This document shows positions 52,868-61,449 of a stretch of DNA of 64,000 nucleotides, piece by piece. The notes under the pieces were generated by a model. That model searched no databases and was not told where the DNA came from. It saw only the letters and a list, made by a program, of their open reading frames with translations. The first letter of the stretch is position 1. Every line of letters begins with the position of its first letter. Source of the stretch: Aedoeadaptatus coxii (lineage in GTDB: Bacteria; Bacillota; Clostridia; Tissierellales; Peptoniphilaceae); NCBI RefSeq assembly GCF_001553115.1, contig NZ_KQ960171.1:62001-126000 (forward strand), in the 5' to 3' direction. The position numbers and the translations under genes were made by a program.

Positions 52868-53926
52868 TTACGCCTCCAATAGTTCTAAGGCTACATCTGC
52901 GATTTCTTCGGCCGTGGGGATCATGCCACCTTGACGGCCGTAGAAATGAACGGGATGTTTGCCGTTGACAGCGAGTCGAACGTCTTCTACCATTTGGCCT
53001 TGGTTCAACTCGACGTCTAAGATCACTTTTACATTGTCGTTGATCTTATGGTATGCTCCGTCGGGGAAGGGCCAGAGGGTGATCGGGCGAATGTGGCCGA
53101 CTTTGTATCCTTTGGCTTTTAAGAGTTCGCCGGCGGATTTGCAAATACGGCTCGTGGTACCGAATGCGGTAAAGACGATGTCGGCGTCTTCTACATCCAC
53201 AACTTCTGCGCGTTTTTCGTTTGCAGTAATGGCTTCGTATTTTTTAATGAGCTTTTTGTTGTGGGCTTCCAATTCGTCGGGGGAGAGGTAGAGGGAGTTG
53301 ATGATATGCGGTTCACGTTTACCCTTGGTACCTGTTGCAGCCCAGTCGGAATGGTCGAATTCTTTGTTTTCTTTTTCCGTAAATTCGATGGGTTCCATCA
53401 TTTGGCCGAGCATACCGTCGCCGCAAAGTACGACCGGTGTGCGATACTGATCGGCGAGTTCAAATCCTAAATGTACGAGGTCGACCATTTCTTGAATGGA
53501 AGCGGGTGCTAAGCAGAGTGTGCGATAGTCGCCGTTGCCGCCGCCCCGTGTGGATTGGAAGTAGTCTGTTTGGGAAGGTTGGATCGAACCGAGACCCGGA
53601 CCCCCACGCATCATGTTGATGATCATGCAGGGAAGTTCGCAGGCGGCGATGTAGCTGATGCCTTCTTGCATTAAGGAAACCCCGGGAGACGAGGAGCTTG
53701 TGGCTACACGTGTGCCGGTGCCGGCGCAGCCGTAGATCATGTTAATAGCGGCAACTTCGGATTCGGCTTGTAAGAATGTACCGCCGATTTTCGGTAATTC
53801 TCTTGCTAAGTATTCGGGAACTTCGGATTGCGGTGTAATCGGGTATCCGAAATAAGTTTTGCATCCTGCAGCGATGAGTGCCGCGCCGATTGCTTCATTA
53901 CCTTTGATTAGAATTTTTTCAGACAT
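52868..53926 (-). CDS. vorB: 2-oxoacid:ferredoxin oxidoreductase, alpha subunit (VorB-like)
   Basis: 352 residues. Pyrimidine-binding domain with KGNEAIGAALIAAGCKTYFGYPITPQSE at the start, RVATSSSSPGVSLMQEG near 75, and RGGPGLGSIQPSQTDYFQ near 110. Closest by pattern to 3-methyl-2-oxobutanoate (2-ketoisovalerate) ferredoxin oxidoreductase subunit VorB, which feeds Val/Leu/Ile breakdown; 2-oxoglutarate is the main alternative. Confidence 0.9.
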   Translation of the reverse strand: MSEKILIKGNEAIGAALIAAGCKTYFGYPITPQSEVPEYLARELPKIGGTFLQAESEVAAINMIYGCAGTGTRVATSSSSPGVSLMQEGISYIAACELPCMIINMMRGGPGLGSIQPSQTDYFQSTRGGGNGDYRTLCLAPASIQEMVDLVHLGFELADQYRTPVVLCGDGMLGQMMEPIEFTEKENKEFDHSDWAATGTKGKREPHIINSLYLSPDELEAHNKKLIKKYEAITANEKRAEVVDVEDADIVFTAFGTTSRICKSAGELLKAKGYKVGHIRPITLWPFPDGAYHKINDNVKVILDVELNQGQMVEDVRLAVNGKHPVHFYGRQGGMIPTAEEIADVALELLEA

Positions 53927-53939
53927 GTGAAGACTCCTT

Positions 53940-54161
53940 TCACTCTTCTACGCGATAGACGCTGATGACAGAGTCGGGGCAGATGATGGCGCAGTTTGTG
54001 CAGGCAATGCAATCATCCGGGTTTTTCGCATAGGCAGGTCGATAGCCTTTCGGGTTCAATTCATCAGTCTTAAGGGCCAAAACGTTTTTCGGGCATACAG
54101 ACACGCAAAGGGCACAGCCTTTGCAGTAGTCTTGATCGAAAGTGACTTTTCCTTTTGCCAT
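53940..54161 (-). CDS. 2-oxoacid:ferredoxin oxidoreductase, delta (2[4Fe-4S] ferredoxin) subunit
   Basis: 73 residues with two clusters: CKGCALCVSVCP and CIACTNCAIICP. The start at 54161 follows GGAGGAATAAC; a frame 8 residues longer lacks a site. It passes electrons from the TPP subunit to free ferredoxin. Confidence 0.93.
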   Translation of the reverse strand: MAKGKVTFDQDYCKGCALCVSVCPKNVLALKTDELNPKGYRPAYAKNPDDCIACTNCAIICPDSVISVYRVEE

Positions 54162-54172
54162 GTTATTCCTCC

Positions 54173-54856
54173 TTATAACATCCATTGATCTCTGAAATAG
54201 AGATCGATGGGAAGAATATAGAGATCGTTTGTGCGTGCTTTTACTTCATCGACAAGTTCCCGCTTACAAGCCGTACCTAAAAGGGGAAGGCCCGTTTGAT
54301 CCGAAACGGCTTCGGCAAGTTTCAGTCCTCCGATAACATCATCGGCGGTGGTGTCTTTAAGGAAGTGCGTCGTATTAAACAGACCCGTGACCTGTGTGCC
54401 GCTGGTGGCCTGGGTGTCTTCCATAAATTTAATGACTTGCTCCGGTGTTTTCGTTTCGGGACGATTGGAGTTGATGACAAAGAGTTGTTCGTAGCCGGTT
54501 TCTTCCAAAGTGGGACGATAACGGGCTAAGGCACGAGCACCTGAGGGATTACCCCCCACATCGAGAATGATGCGTCCCTTGTCAAATAACAAAGCGGCAT
54601 CGATTGCGGGGTCTAATGCCGGAATGTCCACGGCTCTTGCTTTGACGCCGGTAGAGAGAGTTTTAATTCCCTTCGCATTTAGCGCGTCATCCTTATCCCG
54701 AATACGGAAATAGGTGTTGATGATGTCTAAATCCACGACGGTAACTTCCTCGCCCGCCGCGCGGCGATCAAGTGCCAAATTAATGGACATTTCAGTTTTA
54801 CCGCTGCCGAAGTGGCCGGTAATAATGAGAATCCTGTGATGCTTCTTCCAATCCAT
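54173..54856 (-). CDS. P-loop ATPase (ParA/MinD/CobQ-like) heading the VOR operon
   Basis: 227 residues. Walker A GHFGSGKTEMS (about 15-25), a VDLDIINTYFRIRD switch segment (about 46-60), and ILDVGGNPSGAR as Walker B region. It resembles SIMIBI-class NTPases used in metal-centre assembly or partition. The start at 54856 follows AAAGGAAGAAAAT; the frame extends upstream but that part spans the promoter (extended -10 TGGTATATT at 54930-54938). 11 bp before the ferredoxin subunit. A role in assembling or regulating the VOR enzyme is a guess from position. Confidence 0.78.
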   Translation of the reverse strand: MDWKKHHRILIITGHFGSGKTEMSINLALDRRAAGEEVTVVDLDIINTYFRIRDKDDALNAKGIKTLSTGVKARAVDIPALDPAIDAALLFDKGRIILDVGGNPSGARALARYRPTLEETGYEQLFVINSNRPETKTPEQVIKFMEDTQATSGTQVTGLFNTTHFLKDTTADDVIGGLKLAEAVSDQTGLPLLGTACKRELVDEVKARTNDLYILPIDLYFRDQWML

Positions 54857-55093
54857 ATTTTCTTCCTTTCTTAAAAGAATCGCAGCAAGAAAACGTTCAC
54901 GCAAAGGTTGTGGTCTTCTAGCTAAGTACAATATACCATATAAATCATAAAAGGGGTAGCTGTCTACAAAAAAAGTTGCAGAAAGCCTAGGGAAAAAGTA
55001 AGGTATCTGCACTTTTATCGCCAGTTTTTTGCGATAAGGGTGTAGGTTTAGGGTATATAATAAGATATAAAAATGAAATGAAAGAGGTGTTCC

Positions 55094-55447
55094 ATGCGAC
55101 AAAATAATCAGTACACAATGTTATATAAAGAAAGAAAGAATCGTTTTCTCGAAAAACAACGTTATCAAATCCCCGAATCGGAAGCGGCTGTAAGAAAATT
55201 TCAGAGAAAAAATAAAAAGTTAGTTTTGCCCATTTTAAAACACAAAAATCGGGCTCTAATGGCGGGATTTTTAATTCGCAGCTTTTTCCGCACGTCGAGA
55301 CGAGCCTTCGGCATTTCTCGCCGAGTACAAAAAGCAAGGCTATCCGCTCGTCGTCAATTTTTAACATCGGACGATGTAAAGCGTGCCGTGGAAAGTACGA
55401 GCTTCGCTTTAAAAAGAGCAAGGGAATCGAAACGCCATGGCCACTAA
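55094..55447 (+). CDS. Small, very basic protein of unknown function
   Basis: 117 residues, unusually rich in Arg and Lys throughout (FQRKNKKLVLPILKHKNRA, RSFFRTSRRAFGISRRVQKARLSARR), no membrane segment or cysteine. It could bind nucleic acid or a ribosome. No family is recognised. Ribosome site AAAGAGGTG; TATAAT at 55056-55061. Its last 11 bases overlap the Crp/Fnr regulator, so both come from one mRNA. Confidence 0.65.
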   Translation: MRQNNQYTMLYKERKNRFLEKQRYQIPESEAAVRKFQRKNKKLVLPILKHKNRALMAGFLIRSFFRTSRRAFGISRRVQKARLSARRQFLTSDDVKRAVESTSFALKRARESKRHGH

Positions 55448-56090
55448 AACCCATCTTTTTAAGGGAATCGACGAGGGGAAATTAAAGGATTTTCTCGCGG
55501 CGAAAGGCGCCGTGGAACATCGCGTGCTAAAGGAAGATTATATTTTTAGAGAAGGGGAAGAGCCGGAAGGGCTTTTTATTCTTTTGGAAGGCGCTGTAGA
55601 AGTGGAGAAGATTTCCATTTCGGGGAATCGACAAGTGGTAAACCGCTTTACGTCGCCGGGGACGGTCTTCGGCGAGGTTTACATTTTTCTCGACAACAGG
55701 CCTTACGATTTCGGTTGTGTGGCCTATGAGGAAAGCCGCATTCTCTACATTCCGAAAGCGGCATTTGAAGCCGGTGGAGAAGATGTAGCGGAGCGATTGA
55801 TCTCCAACATGCTGGGCATTTTATCGCAGAAGGCTCTCTTTTTAAATCAAAAAATGCTCATCCTCTCGGCGGGCAGTTTGCGCAAGAAAATCGCCATGCA
55901 CCTTCTTCAAAAGTTGCCGAGCGGAGGCACCATGCAGTTAATGAAGCGGGAAGATTTGGCACAGTACCTTGCCGTGCCGCGGCCCTCCCTTTCCAGAGAA
56001 CTTATGAAGCTTCATCGGGAAGGCTATATTCAGCTGGATGGCCGCATGATTACCTTTGACGCTTTAAAGCTGGAAGAAATTTTATTTTAG
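55437..56090 (+). CDS. Crp/Fnr-family transcriptional regulator
   Basis: 217 residues: cyclic-nucleotide-type effector domain (about 1-120; IFREGEEPEGLFILLEGAVEV, SPGTVFGEVYIFLD), a dimer helix, and an HTH (about 150-217; LMKREDLAQYLAVPRPSLSRELMKLHREGYI). No Fnr-type cysteine cluster is present, so it probably senses through haem or another ligand, as regulators next to hcp often do. It lies directly before hcp, whose promoter has a matching symmetric site. Confidence 0.9.
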   Translation: MATKTHLFKGIDEGKLKDFLAAKGAVEHRVLKEDYIFREGEEPEGLFILLEGAVEVEKISISGNRQVVNRFTSPGTVFGEVYIFLDNRPYDFGCVAYEESRILYIPKAAFEAGGEDVAERLISNMLGILSQKALFLNQKMLILSAGSLRKKIAMHLLQKLPSGGTMQLMKREDLAQYLAVPRPSLSRELMKLHREGYIQLDGRMITFDALKLEEILF

Positions 56091-56093
56091 AAC

Positions 56094-56135
56094 GTAACAA
56101 CGGTTACATACATTGAAACATCCTCCCCCTATACT
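56094..56135 (+). promoter_or_regulatory. Crp/Fnr-type operator and promoter of hcp
   Basis: GTAAC-AACG-GTTAC (56094-56107) is a perfect inverted repeat. A TATACT -10 lies at 56130-56135 with no good -35. With transcription starting near 56142, the site is centred at about -41.5, the class II activator position of Crp/Fnr proteins. The regulator gene ends just 4 bp upstream. Confidence 0.65.
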
Positions 56136-56175
56136 GTGAATAGAAACAGAAACAGAAGGATACAGGAGGTAGCAT

Positions 56176-57801
56176 ATGTTTTGCTTTCAATGTCAAGAAA
56201 CCGCTCGAAACAAAGGATGTACAGTAAAAGGCGTTTGCGGAAAAACGGCGGAAGTTGCCGATCTGCAAGATAATTTAATTTTCGTCACCAAAGGGCTCGC
56301 CCAAGTTAAAAACCGCATCGGCGACCTCGGCGATCGCTTGGAAGAAGTGGACGGTCGCATCGCCGACAATCTCTTTACCACGATTACCAACGCCAACTTC
56401 AGCGCTGAAAGTATTGAAAAATACATTGACGAGACGCTGAATTTAAAAGAAGAATTAATGGAATCATTGGATTCTACGGAAGACCTTCCCTTAGAAGCCA
56501 CCTTCGATATGCGCAAAGGCATTTCCGACGAGGAACGGGCGCGCTACATCGGCGTTATGGCCACGGAAGATGAGGACATTCGCTCTCTCCGCGAACTCAT
56601 AACTTACGGCTTAAAGGGTATGGCGGCTTATACGCGCCATGCCAATGTGTTGGGATTCCGCGACGAAGACGTTCACGCCTTTATCTCCGACACGCTCGAA
56701 AAAATCACCGACGATTCTTTAACGGTCGACGATCTCGTAGCCCTTACTTTAAAAACAGGGGAATACGGCGTCAAAGCCATGGCCCTTTTAGATGAAGCCA
56801 ATACGTCAAAATTCGGTCATCCGGAAATAACGGAAGTTTCATTGGAGCCGCGAAACAATCCCGGTATTTTAATTTCCGGCCACGATCTCGGCGATATGGA
56901 AGCCCTTTTGGAACAAACGAAGGGCACCGGCGTCGACGTATACACCCATTCGGAAATGCTTCCCGCCAATTATTATCCCGCCTTTAAAACCTACGACCAT
57001 TTCGTAGGCAATTACGGCGGCAGCTGGTGGCATCAAAAAGAAGAATTTAAATCCTTTAACGGCCCCATTCTTATGACGACGAACTGCATCGTTCCGCCGA
57101 AGGATGACAGCTATATCCATCGCCTTTACACCACGGGCGTGGCTGCTTTCCCAGGCGCCAAAGTCGTGGAAGAAAAAGACGGCGTAAAAGATTTCTCCGC
57201 CTTAATCGAACAGGCCAAACAATGTCAGGCCCCGGAAAAAATCGAATCGGGCACCATCGTCGGCGGTTTCGCTCACAACCAAGTATTTGCATTGGCGGAT
57301 AAAGTAGTGGATGCTGTTAAAGGCGGCGCCATTAAAAAATTCGTCGTCATGGGCGGCTGCGACGGCAGACAAAGTGATCGCAACTATTATGAAGAATTTG
57401 CAAAAGCCCTACCCGATAATACGGTCATCTTAACGGCGGGTTGTGCGAAATACCGCTATAACAAACTTCATTTAGGCGACATCGGCGGCATTCCGAGAGT
57501 TCTCGACGCCGGCCAATGTAACGATTCCTATTCCCTCGCCCTTATCGCCATGAAATTACAGGAAATCTTCGGGCTGAACGACATTAACGAACTGCCCATC
57601 GCTTACAATATCGCCTGGTATGAACAAAAAGCCGTTATCGTGCTCTTGGCACTCCTTTCCCTCGGCGTGAAAAACATTCATCTGGGACCGACCCTTCCCG
57701 CATTCCTAAGCCCCAATGTGGTCAACGTCCTTGTGGAAAACTTCAACATCGCACCGAACACCACAGTGGAAGAAGATATAAAGACAATGATAGAAGCATA
57801 A
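56176..57801 (+). CDS. hcp: Hybrid cluster protein (hydroxylamine reductase)
   Basis: 541 residues. The N-terminal [4Fe-4S] ligands are in [15 protein letters not shown]...GVCG (Cys3, 6, 15, 21). Hybrid-cluster ligands appear in [18 protein letters not shown] and [10 protein letters not shown]. Hcp reduces nitric oxide or hydroxylamine and protects against nitrosative stress. Strong ribosome site CAGGAGGTAGCAT. Likely switched on by the upstream Crp/Fnr protein. Confidence 0.96.
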   Translation: MFCFQCQETARNKGCTVKGVCGKTAEVADLQDNLIFVTKGLAQVKNRIGDLGDRLEEVDGRIADNLFTTITNANFSAESIEKYIDETLNLKEELMESLDSTEDLPLEATFDMRKGISDEERARYIGVMATEDEDIRSLRELITYGLKGMAAYTRHANVLGFRDEDVHAFISDTLEKITDDSLTVDDLVALTLKTGEYGVKAMALLDEANTSKFGHPEITEVSLEPRNNPGILISGHDLGDMEALLEQTKGTGVDVYTHSEMLPANYYPAFKTYDHFVGNYGGSWWHQKEEFKSFNGPILMTTNCIVPPKDDSYIHRLYTTGVAAFPGAKVVEEKDGVKDFSALIEQAKQCQAPEKIESGTIVGGFAHNQVFALADKVVDAVKGGAIKKFVVMGGCDGRQSDRNYYEEFAKALPDNTVILTAGCAKYRYNKLHLGDIGGIPRVLDAGQCNDSYSLALIAMKLQEIFGLNDINELPIAYNIAWYEQKAVIVLLALLSLGVKNIHLGPTLPAFLSPNVVNVLVENFNIAPNTTVEEDIKTMIEA

Positions 57802-57804
57802 AGT

Positions 57805-57840
57805 TTAAAATCAGTCTGAACATTCAGGCTGATTTTTTAA
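57805..57840 (+). terminator. Intrinsic terminator after hcp
   Basis: AAAATCAGTCTG/CAGGCTGATTTT stem with one T-G pair, loop AACATT, T tail. Confidence 0.9.
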
Positions 57841-58154
57841 TGGAATATTGTAAAAAACACAGAGTATCCTGCATTTTTGCGACTTTCGACTACGTAAAAT
57901 AGATTATATGAAGCATACAAATTTAACTTTTAACAAGTAAGAAGAGTGAAAGATATAAAAAATGCTGCGAGAATACAGAAAAATAGAAAATAAATTCCGA
58001 TGAAAAAATTAAAATTTGTGGCAGAAAGAATGATTTTTTCGCCAATAAATAGAAAAACAGAAAAATATATCTTGTTAAATATAAGACACAAAGATTTAGC
58101 CGTATATACAGCCTTATATTGTATTAAAGCGATAGAAACTGCAGTGGCGTCGAG

Positions 58155-58229
58155 TTGCCTATTTTTACGCAAGTATTATAATTAACGTAGAAATGATAAA
58201 TAAATCACATTACAAAAATAACGTGATTT
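58155..58229 (+). promoter_or_regulatory. Promoter and leader hairpin of the tandem small membrane protein genes
   Basis: TTGCCT (58155-58160), 16-bp spacer, TATAAT (58177-58182). The leader contains AAATCAC...GTGATTT (58202-58208 with 58223-58229). The gap from 57841 to 58154 is very AT-rich. Two open frames there (about 60-80 residues, opposite strands) have no ribosome sites and are not called. Confidence 0.5.
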
Positions 58230-58264
58230 CGTCGAATGAAAAATTTATTGTAGGAGGAAAGATC

Positions 58265-58540
58265 ATGACGAAGAAATGGGCTGGAATGAATTTTATCGGT
58301 AAGTTGTCTTATATTATGGCAGGTATTTTGTTATTGGCATTGCCGACTGCTATAGTATCCGGTCAATTATTCAATACCAGTTTCGTAAGTCCTGAGCATT
58401 TCTACCTGTTCTACATCGGAGTAGGTGCATTAGCCGCTCTGACTAAACAATGGAAGTTATTCTTTGGCGTTATGGCCGGCAGCTTGTTCTTATCCAGCAC
58501 CGCCATTGTCGCCAGCGAAATGATCGGTATGTTTTTTTAA
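58265..58540 (+). CDS. Small membrane protein, tandem copy 1, unknown family
   Basis: 91 residues with about three hydrophobic segments (13-31, 42-58, 66-88). Shares with the next gene the pattern GKLSY..AG.L, SPE...F, AAL-x-KQ-x-KL and AGSLFLSS. Ribosome site TAGGAGGAAAGATC. The longer frame to 58193 lies in the leader. No known family is recognised; the invariant KQ-x-KL loop between helices is probably cytoplasmic. AT-rich compared with hcp. Confidence 0.78.
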   Translation: MTKKWAGMNFIGKLSYIMAGILLLALPTAIVSGQLFNTSFVSPEHFYLFYIGVGALAALTKQWKLFFGVMAGSLFLSSTAIVASEMIGMFF

Positions 58541-58583
58541 AACGTCAGGCAAAAGTTAGTTGCCCGGCGAAAGGGAGGATATT

Positions 58584-58856
58584 ATGGAAAAGAAATTAGA
58601 AAACATGGCGTTAGAAGGCAAACTTTCTTATGTGTTGGCAGGCGTGTTGTTTTTACTTATCCCTTGCCTCGGTTTTTCCATGGGTGCGCACAGCAGTGTG
58701 ATAAGCCCGGAAGGTGTGTATACTTTCTTCGGCGGCGCTATGCTCGTTGCGGCTCTCGCTAAACAACGTAAACTCGTGTTTATGATCTTGGCAGGCAGCT
58801 TATTCCTATCCTCGGTCGTTATGGCAATTATGGATATTGCAGGCGTATTAATGTAA
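58584..58856 (+). CDS. Small membrane protein, tandem copy 2, unknown family
   Basis: 90 residues, paralogue of the preceding gene: both have GKLSY near residue 12, SPE near 42, AAL-x-KQ-x-KL near 60-68 and AGSLFLSS near 72-79. Three hydrophobic segments. Ribosome site AAGGGAGGATATT. 43 bp after copy 1 and co-transcribed. The pair looks like a duplication that has since diverged, with sequence held in the last helix. Confidence 0.78.
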   Translation: MEKKLENMALEGKLSYVLAGVLFLLIPCLGFSMGAHSSVISPEGVYTFFGGAMLVAALAKQRKLVFMILAGSLFLSSVVMAIMDIAGVLM

Positions 58857-58867
58857 ATAGAAGAGAA

Positions 58868-58895
58868 GGAGCGGTGTGTACCGCTCTTTTTTTGT
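58868..58895 (+). terminator. Intrinsic terminator after the tandem genes
   Basis: GAGCGGT/ACCGCTC stem, short GTGT loop, TTTTTTT tail. Confidence 0.9.
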
Positions 58896-58916
58896 ATAGA
58901 GCTATGTTAATCAATA

Positions 58917-58948
58917 GGGAGTCTAGTGAGACTAGACCCCTTTTTTTA
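58917..58948 (+). terminator. Second terminator-like hairpin
   Basis: GGGAGTCTAGT/ACTAGACCCC stem with one bulged A, GAG loop and TTTTTTT tail, 22 bp after the first terminator. It may be a back-up terminator, or belong to a lost small transcript. Confidence 0.75.
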
Positions 58949-58971
58949 CTATAAATATGCGTTATTAAATC

Positions 58972-59109
58972 ATGTCACAGCAAATTAGAGACTTTTATAA
59001 AGCAGTATTTTAAAAAGAAAACTGCGCTTGACGCTAACGACGTAAATTAGAAGCCTCAATTCAGTTTGCGAGAGCAATCGAAGATCAAAATTGCTTTGAA
59101 AGACTATAA
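58972..59109 (+). pseudogene. Possible coding relic, source unknown
   Basis: The sequence reads as protein-like only if frame changes are allowed: MSQQIRDFYKAVF, then KKTALDANDVN, then LEASIQFARAIEDQNCFERL before a stop, in three different frames. No ribosome site and no known family. It may be the remains of a small gene; chance is possible. 59110-59208 is the AT-rich leader of the ABC operon. Confidence 0.2.
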
Positions 59110-59208
59110 AATTTGGCACTAATTAATAAGTCGTATAGATAATATCAATACTTGTTGGTTTCAATTGTTTCCTTATTATCATTATGATATATTACTCACG
59201 GAGAAAAT

Positions 59209-59949
59209 ATGGATGGAGTTGACATGGTGATTAAAGTAAATCATTTAAGTAAGCAATATGATGGAAAGACGGTTCTAAACGACCTGAGCTTTCAAATTCG
59301 TGAGGGCGATATTTTCGGTATTATTGGCAGGAGTGGTTCCGGAAAGACCACTCTTCTTGACTGTATATCGGGACTCAAACATTTCGATGAAGGAAGTATC
59401 GTTATTGAGGGTAAAGATATTGGCCAATTAGATAGCAAAGGTTCTCGTTCTGTCCGAAAAGAGATAGGATTTGTCTTTCAAAACTTTTCACTTCTCTCTC
59501 GTCGAAATGTAATTCAAAATATCGCACTACCGCTTAAATGCTGGGGATATGGCGATCAAGAGATACAGGACCGTTCAAATCGCTTGGCCGAAATGGTCGG
59601 TTTGGCGGATCATAAGACTAAGAGACCAAAAGAGTTGAGTGGAGGGCAGAAGCAAAGAGTCGCCATTGCGCGGGCGTTGAGTTTAGATCCACGCTATATC
59701 GTATGCGATGAATTTACATCGGCCCTTGACCCTGCTACGACACAGTCGATTTTAGATTTAATGCTCAAGATTCAACGCGAACGCCATGTGACCATTATTT
59801 TAGTAACTCATGATATGGAGATTGCAAAAAAGATGTGTAATCGTGTCATCTTGCTGGAAAATGGAAATATTGTGGAATCCGGTACACCTGAAGACGTGTT
59901 TAGCGGCAACTCAGCAGCGGTCAGTAGACTCTTAGGCGGTGAGCAATAA
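59209..59949 (+). CDS. MetN-type ABC transporter ATPase lacking the NIL domain
   Basis: 246 residues: Walker A GRSGSGKTT, Q-loop FVFQNF, signature LSGGQKQR, Walker B IVCDEFTSALD, H-loop THD. Most similar in pattern to MetN of methionine importers, but it stops about 95 residues short: the C-terminal NIL domain, which senses internal methionine in MetN, is absent. Substrate therefore uncertain. It overlaps or abuts the permease gene. AT-rich compared with hcp and upstream genes. Confidence 0.85.
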   Translation: MDGVDMVIKVNHLSKQYDGKTVLNDLSFQIREGDIFGIIGRSGSGKTTLLDCISGLKHFDEGSIVIEGKDIGQLDSKGSRSVRKEIGFVFQNFSLLSRRNVIQNIALPLKCWGYGDQEIQDRSNRLAEMVGLADHKTKRPKELSGGQKQRVAIARALSLDPRYIVCDEFTSALDPATTQSILDLMLKIQRERHVTIILVTHDMEIAKKMCNRVILLENGNIVESGTPEDVFSGNSAAVSRLLGGEQ

Positions 59950-59950
59950 G

Positions 59951-60616
59951 ATGTTTGAAAATACTGAATTATTAGAATATTTTCCCAGCGTTATTCTCCC
60001 GTCGCTGGTTGTGACATTTAAAATTATGATTTTCTCCGCCGCTATCTCCATGTCCTTAGGCGTCGTATTCGGCGTTTTGTTATTTATAACCGATAAAGAT
60101 GGACTATGGGAAAAGGCGGTACTTCATACGGTTTTGGCAAAAATCACCGATATATTGCGTGCCTTTCCTACGATCATCCTAATAGTATCTCTTGCACCTT
60201 TAACGCGAATGATAGTCGGTACAGCGGTGGGTGCCAATGCGGCGATTGTAGGTATTAGTTTTGTATGTACCCCCTTTGCAACCCGAATGATTGAAAATGC
60301 CCTGCAAGGAGTTGATTCCAGCTTAATTAAGGCGGCTCAGTCTTTTGGTGCAAGTACCGGACAAATTATTTATCGTGTTCTCCTGGTGGAAGCACTGCCG
60401 AGCATAGTTTCAAACTATACGATTCTATTGATTAATATGCTCAATGTATCGACGATTGCCGGTGCTGTCGGTGCAGGAGGGTTGGGTGCTATCGCGCTCA
60501 CATACGGGTATCAGCGTTTCGATTATGGCATTATGTACTTCATTGTATTAATTTTGCTTATAATTGTACTCGCGATCCAAGGTGCAAGTACGTTATTGTA
60601 TAAGAAATTAAAGTAG
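59951..60616 (+). CDS. MetI-type ABC transporter permease
   Basis: About 221 residues with five membrane helices and the EAA loop AAQSFGASTGQIIYRVLLVEALP, typical of MetI. The start at ATG 59951 has GGTGAG upstream; GTG 59939, overlapping the ATPase gene, is possible. It pairs with the preceding ATPase and the following binding lipoprotein. Confidence 0.88.
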   Translation: MFENTELLEYFPSVILPSLVVTFKIMIFSAAISMSLGVVFGVLLFITDKDGLWEKAVLHTVLAKITDILRAFPTIILIVSLAPLTRMIVGTAVGANAAIVGISFVCTPFATRMIENALQGVDSSLIKAAQSFGASTGQIIYRVLLVEALPSIVSNYTILLINMLNVSTIAGAVGAGGLGAIALTYGYQRFDYGIMYFIVLILLIIVLAIQGASTLLYKKLK

Positions 60617-60624
60617 GAGGAAAT

Positions 60625-61449
60625 ATGAAGAAGAAATTAGCATTACTGTCGTTGCTTACTGTGGGTTTGCTATCCATTACAGCATGTGGAAAAGCTGAAA
60701 CAGAAACTAAATCTGACAAAGATGTTATCCGTATCGGTGGCACGTCCGTTTCACAAATTTACTATGACGCTTGTAAAGAGGATTTTGAAAAGAAAGGCTA
60801 TAAGACGGAGTTTGTTCCCTTTGATGCTAACCCTGTCGTTTTGGAAGCCTGCAACAGTGGCGATGTAGATATTTCTATCGGCCAACACTTAAAATTCGTT
60901 GAGTCCTTCAATAAAAACAAATCGGGTGACTTAACAATGGCGAAGCCCTATGTATTCCATACAGGTATCGGCTTATATTCCGAAAAGTATGATTCCATCG
61001 ACGCACTTCCCAAAGGTGCAAAAATTGCCGTTATGAACGATCCGATGAACGAAGATATTGCGATGCGCATTCTACAAGAAAATGGACTTGTTGAATTAAA
61101 AGAAGGAAAAGATCTTTACACGAAAGCGGACGTTACGGCAAATCCCAAAAACATTGATATCGTAGAGATGGAACAAGGACAAACCGTCACCGCATTGGAA
61201 GATTTAGATGCAGCATGCGTTTTCTTTACCCACATGTCGAGTGCAGGCAAAGATCCGACGAAATATCTTGCACGAGATACCGTTATGATTCGTTACCCCA
61301 TGGGTGTCATTGTTAAAAAAGAAAATGAAAATGCGCCTTGGGCAGTAGAATTTGCTAAGAGTATGCGTACACCGGAATCTCAAGAAAAGATTAATGCAAA
61401 ATTCCCCGGCGTTTTCACTTTCTACAAAAGTGATGACGAGGCTAAATAA
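60625..61449 (+). CDS. MetQ/NlpA-family substrate-binding lipoprotein
   Basis: 274 residues. Lipobox SITAC gives lipidated Cys21. The NlpA pattern is present: IRIGGTSVSQIYYD, a DISIGQHLKF region and IAVMNDPMNEDIAMRIL (usually IAIPNDPTN). The usual Tyr/His/Asn residues around methionine in MetQ are partly different, so the ligand may not be methionine. Ribosome site AGGAGGAAAT. Last base overlaps the DUF169 gene. Confidence 0.87.
   Translation: MKKKLALLSLLTVGLLSITACGKAETETKSDKDVIRIGGTSVSQIYYDACKEDFEKKGYKTEFVPFDANPVVLEACNSGDVDISIGQHLKFVESFNKNKSGDLTMAKPYVFHTGIGLYSEKYDSIDALPKGAKIAVMNDPMNEDIAMRILQENGLVELKEGKDLYTKADVTANPKNIDIVEMEQGQTVTALEDLDAACVFFTHMSSAGKDPTKYLARDTVMIRYPMGVIVKKENENAPWAVEFAKSMRTPESQEKINAKFPGVFTFYKSDDEAK

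Noticed and set aside
54857-55102. 82-residue N-terminal extension of the P-loop ATPase
   Set aside because: The region contains the predicted extended -10 and the divergent leader; a good ribosome site lies at the inner ATG 54856.
57930-58185. Two AT-rich open frames on opposite strands
   Set aside because: No ribosome sites, overlapping each other and the promoter of the tandem membrane protein genes; composition alone explains them.
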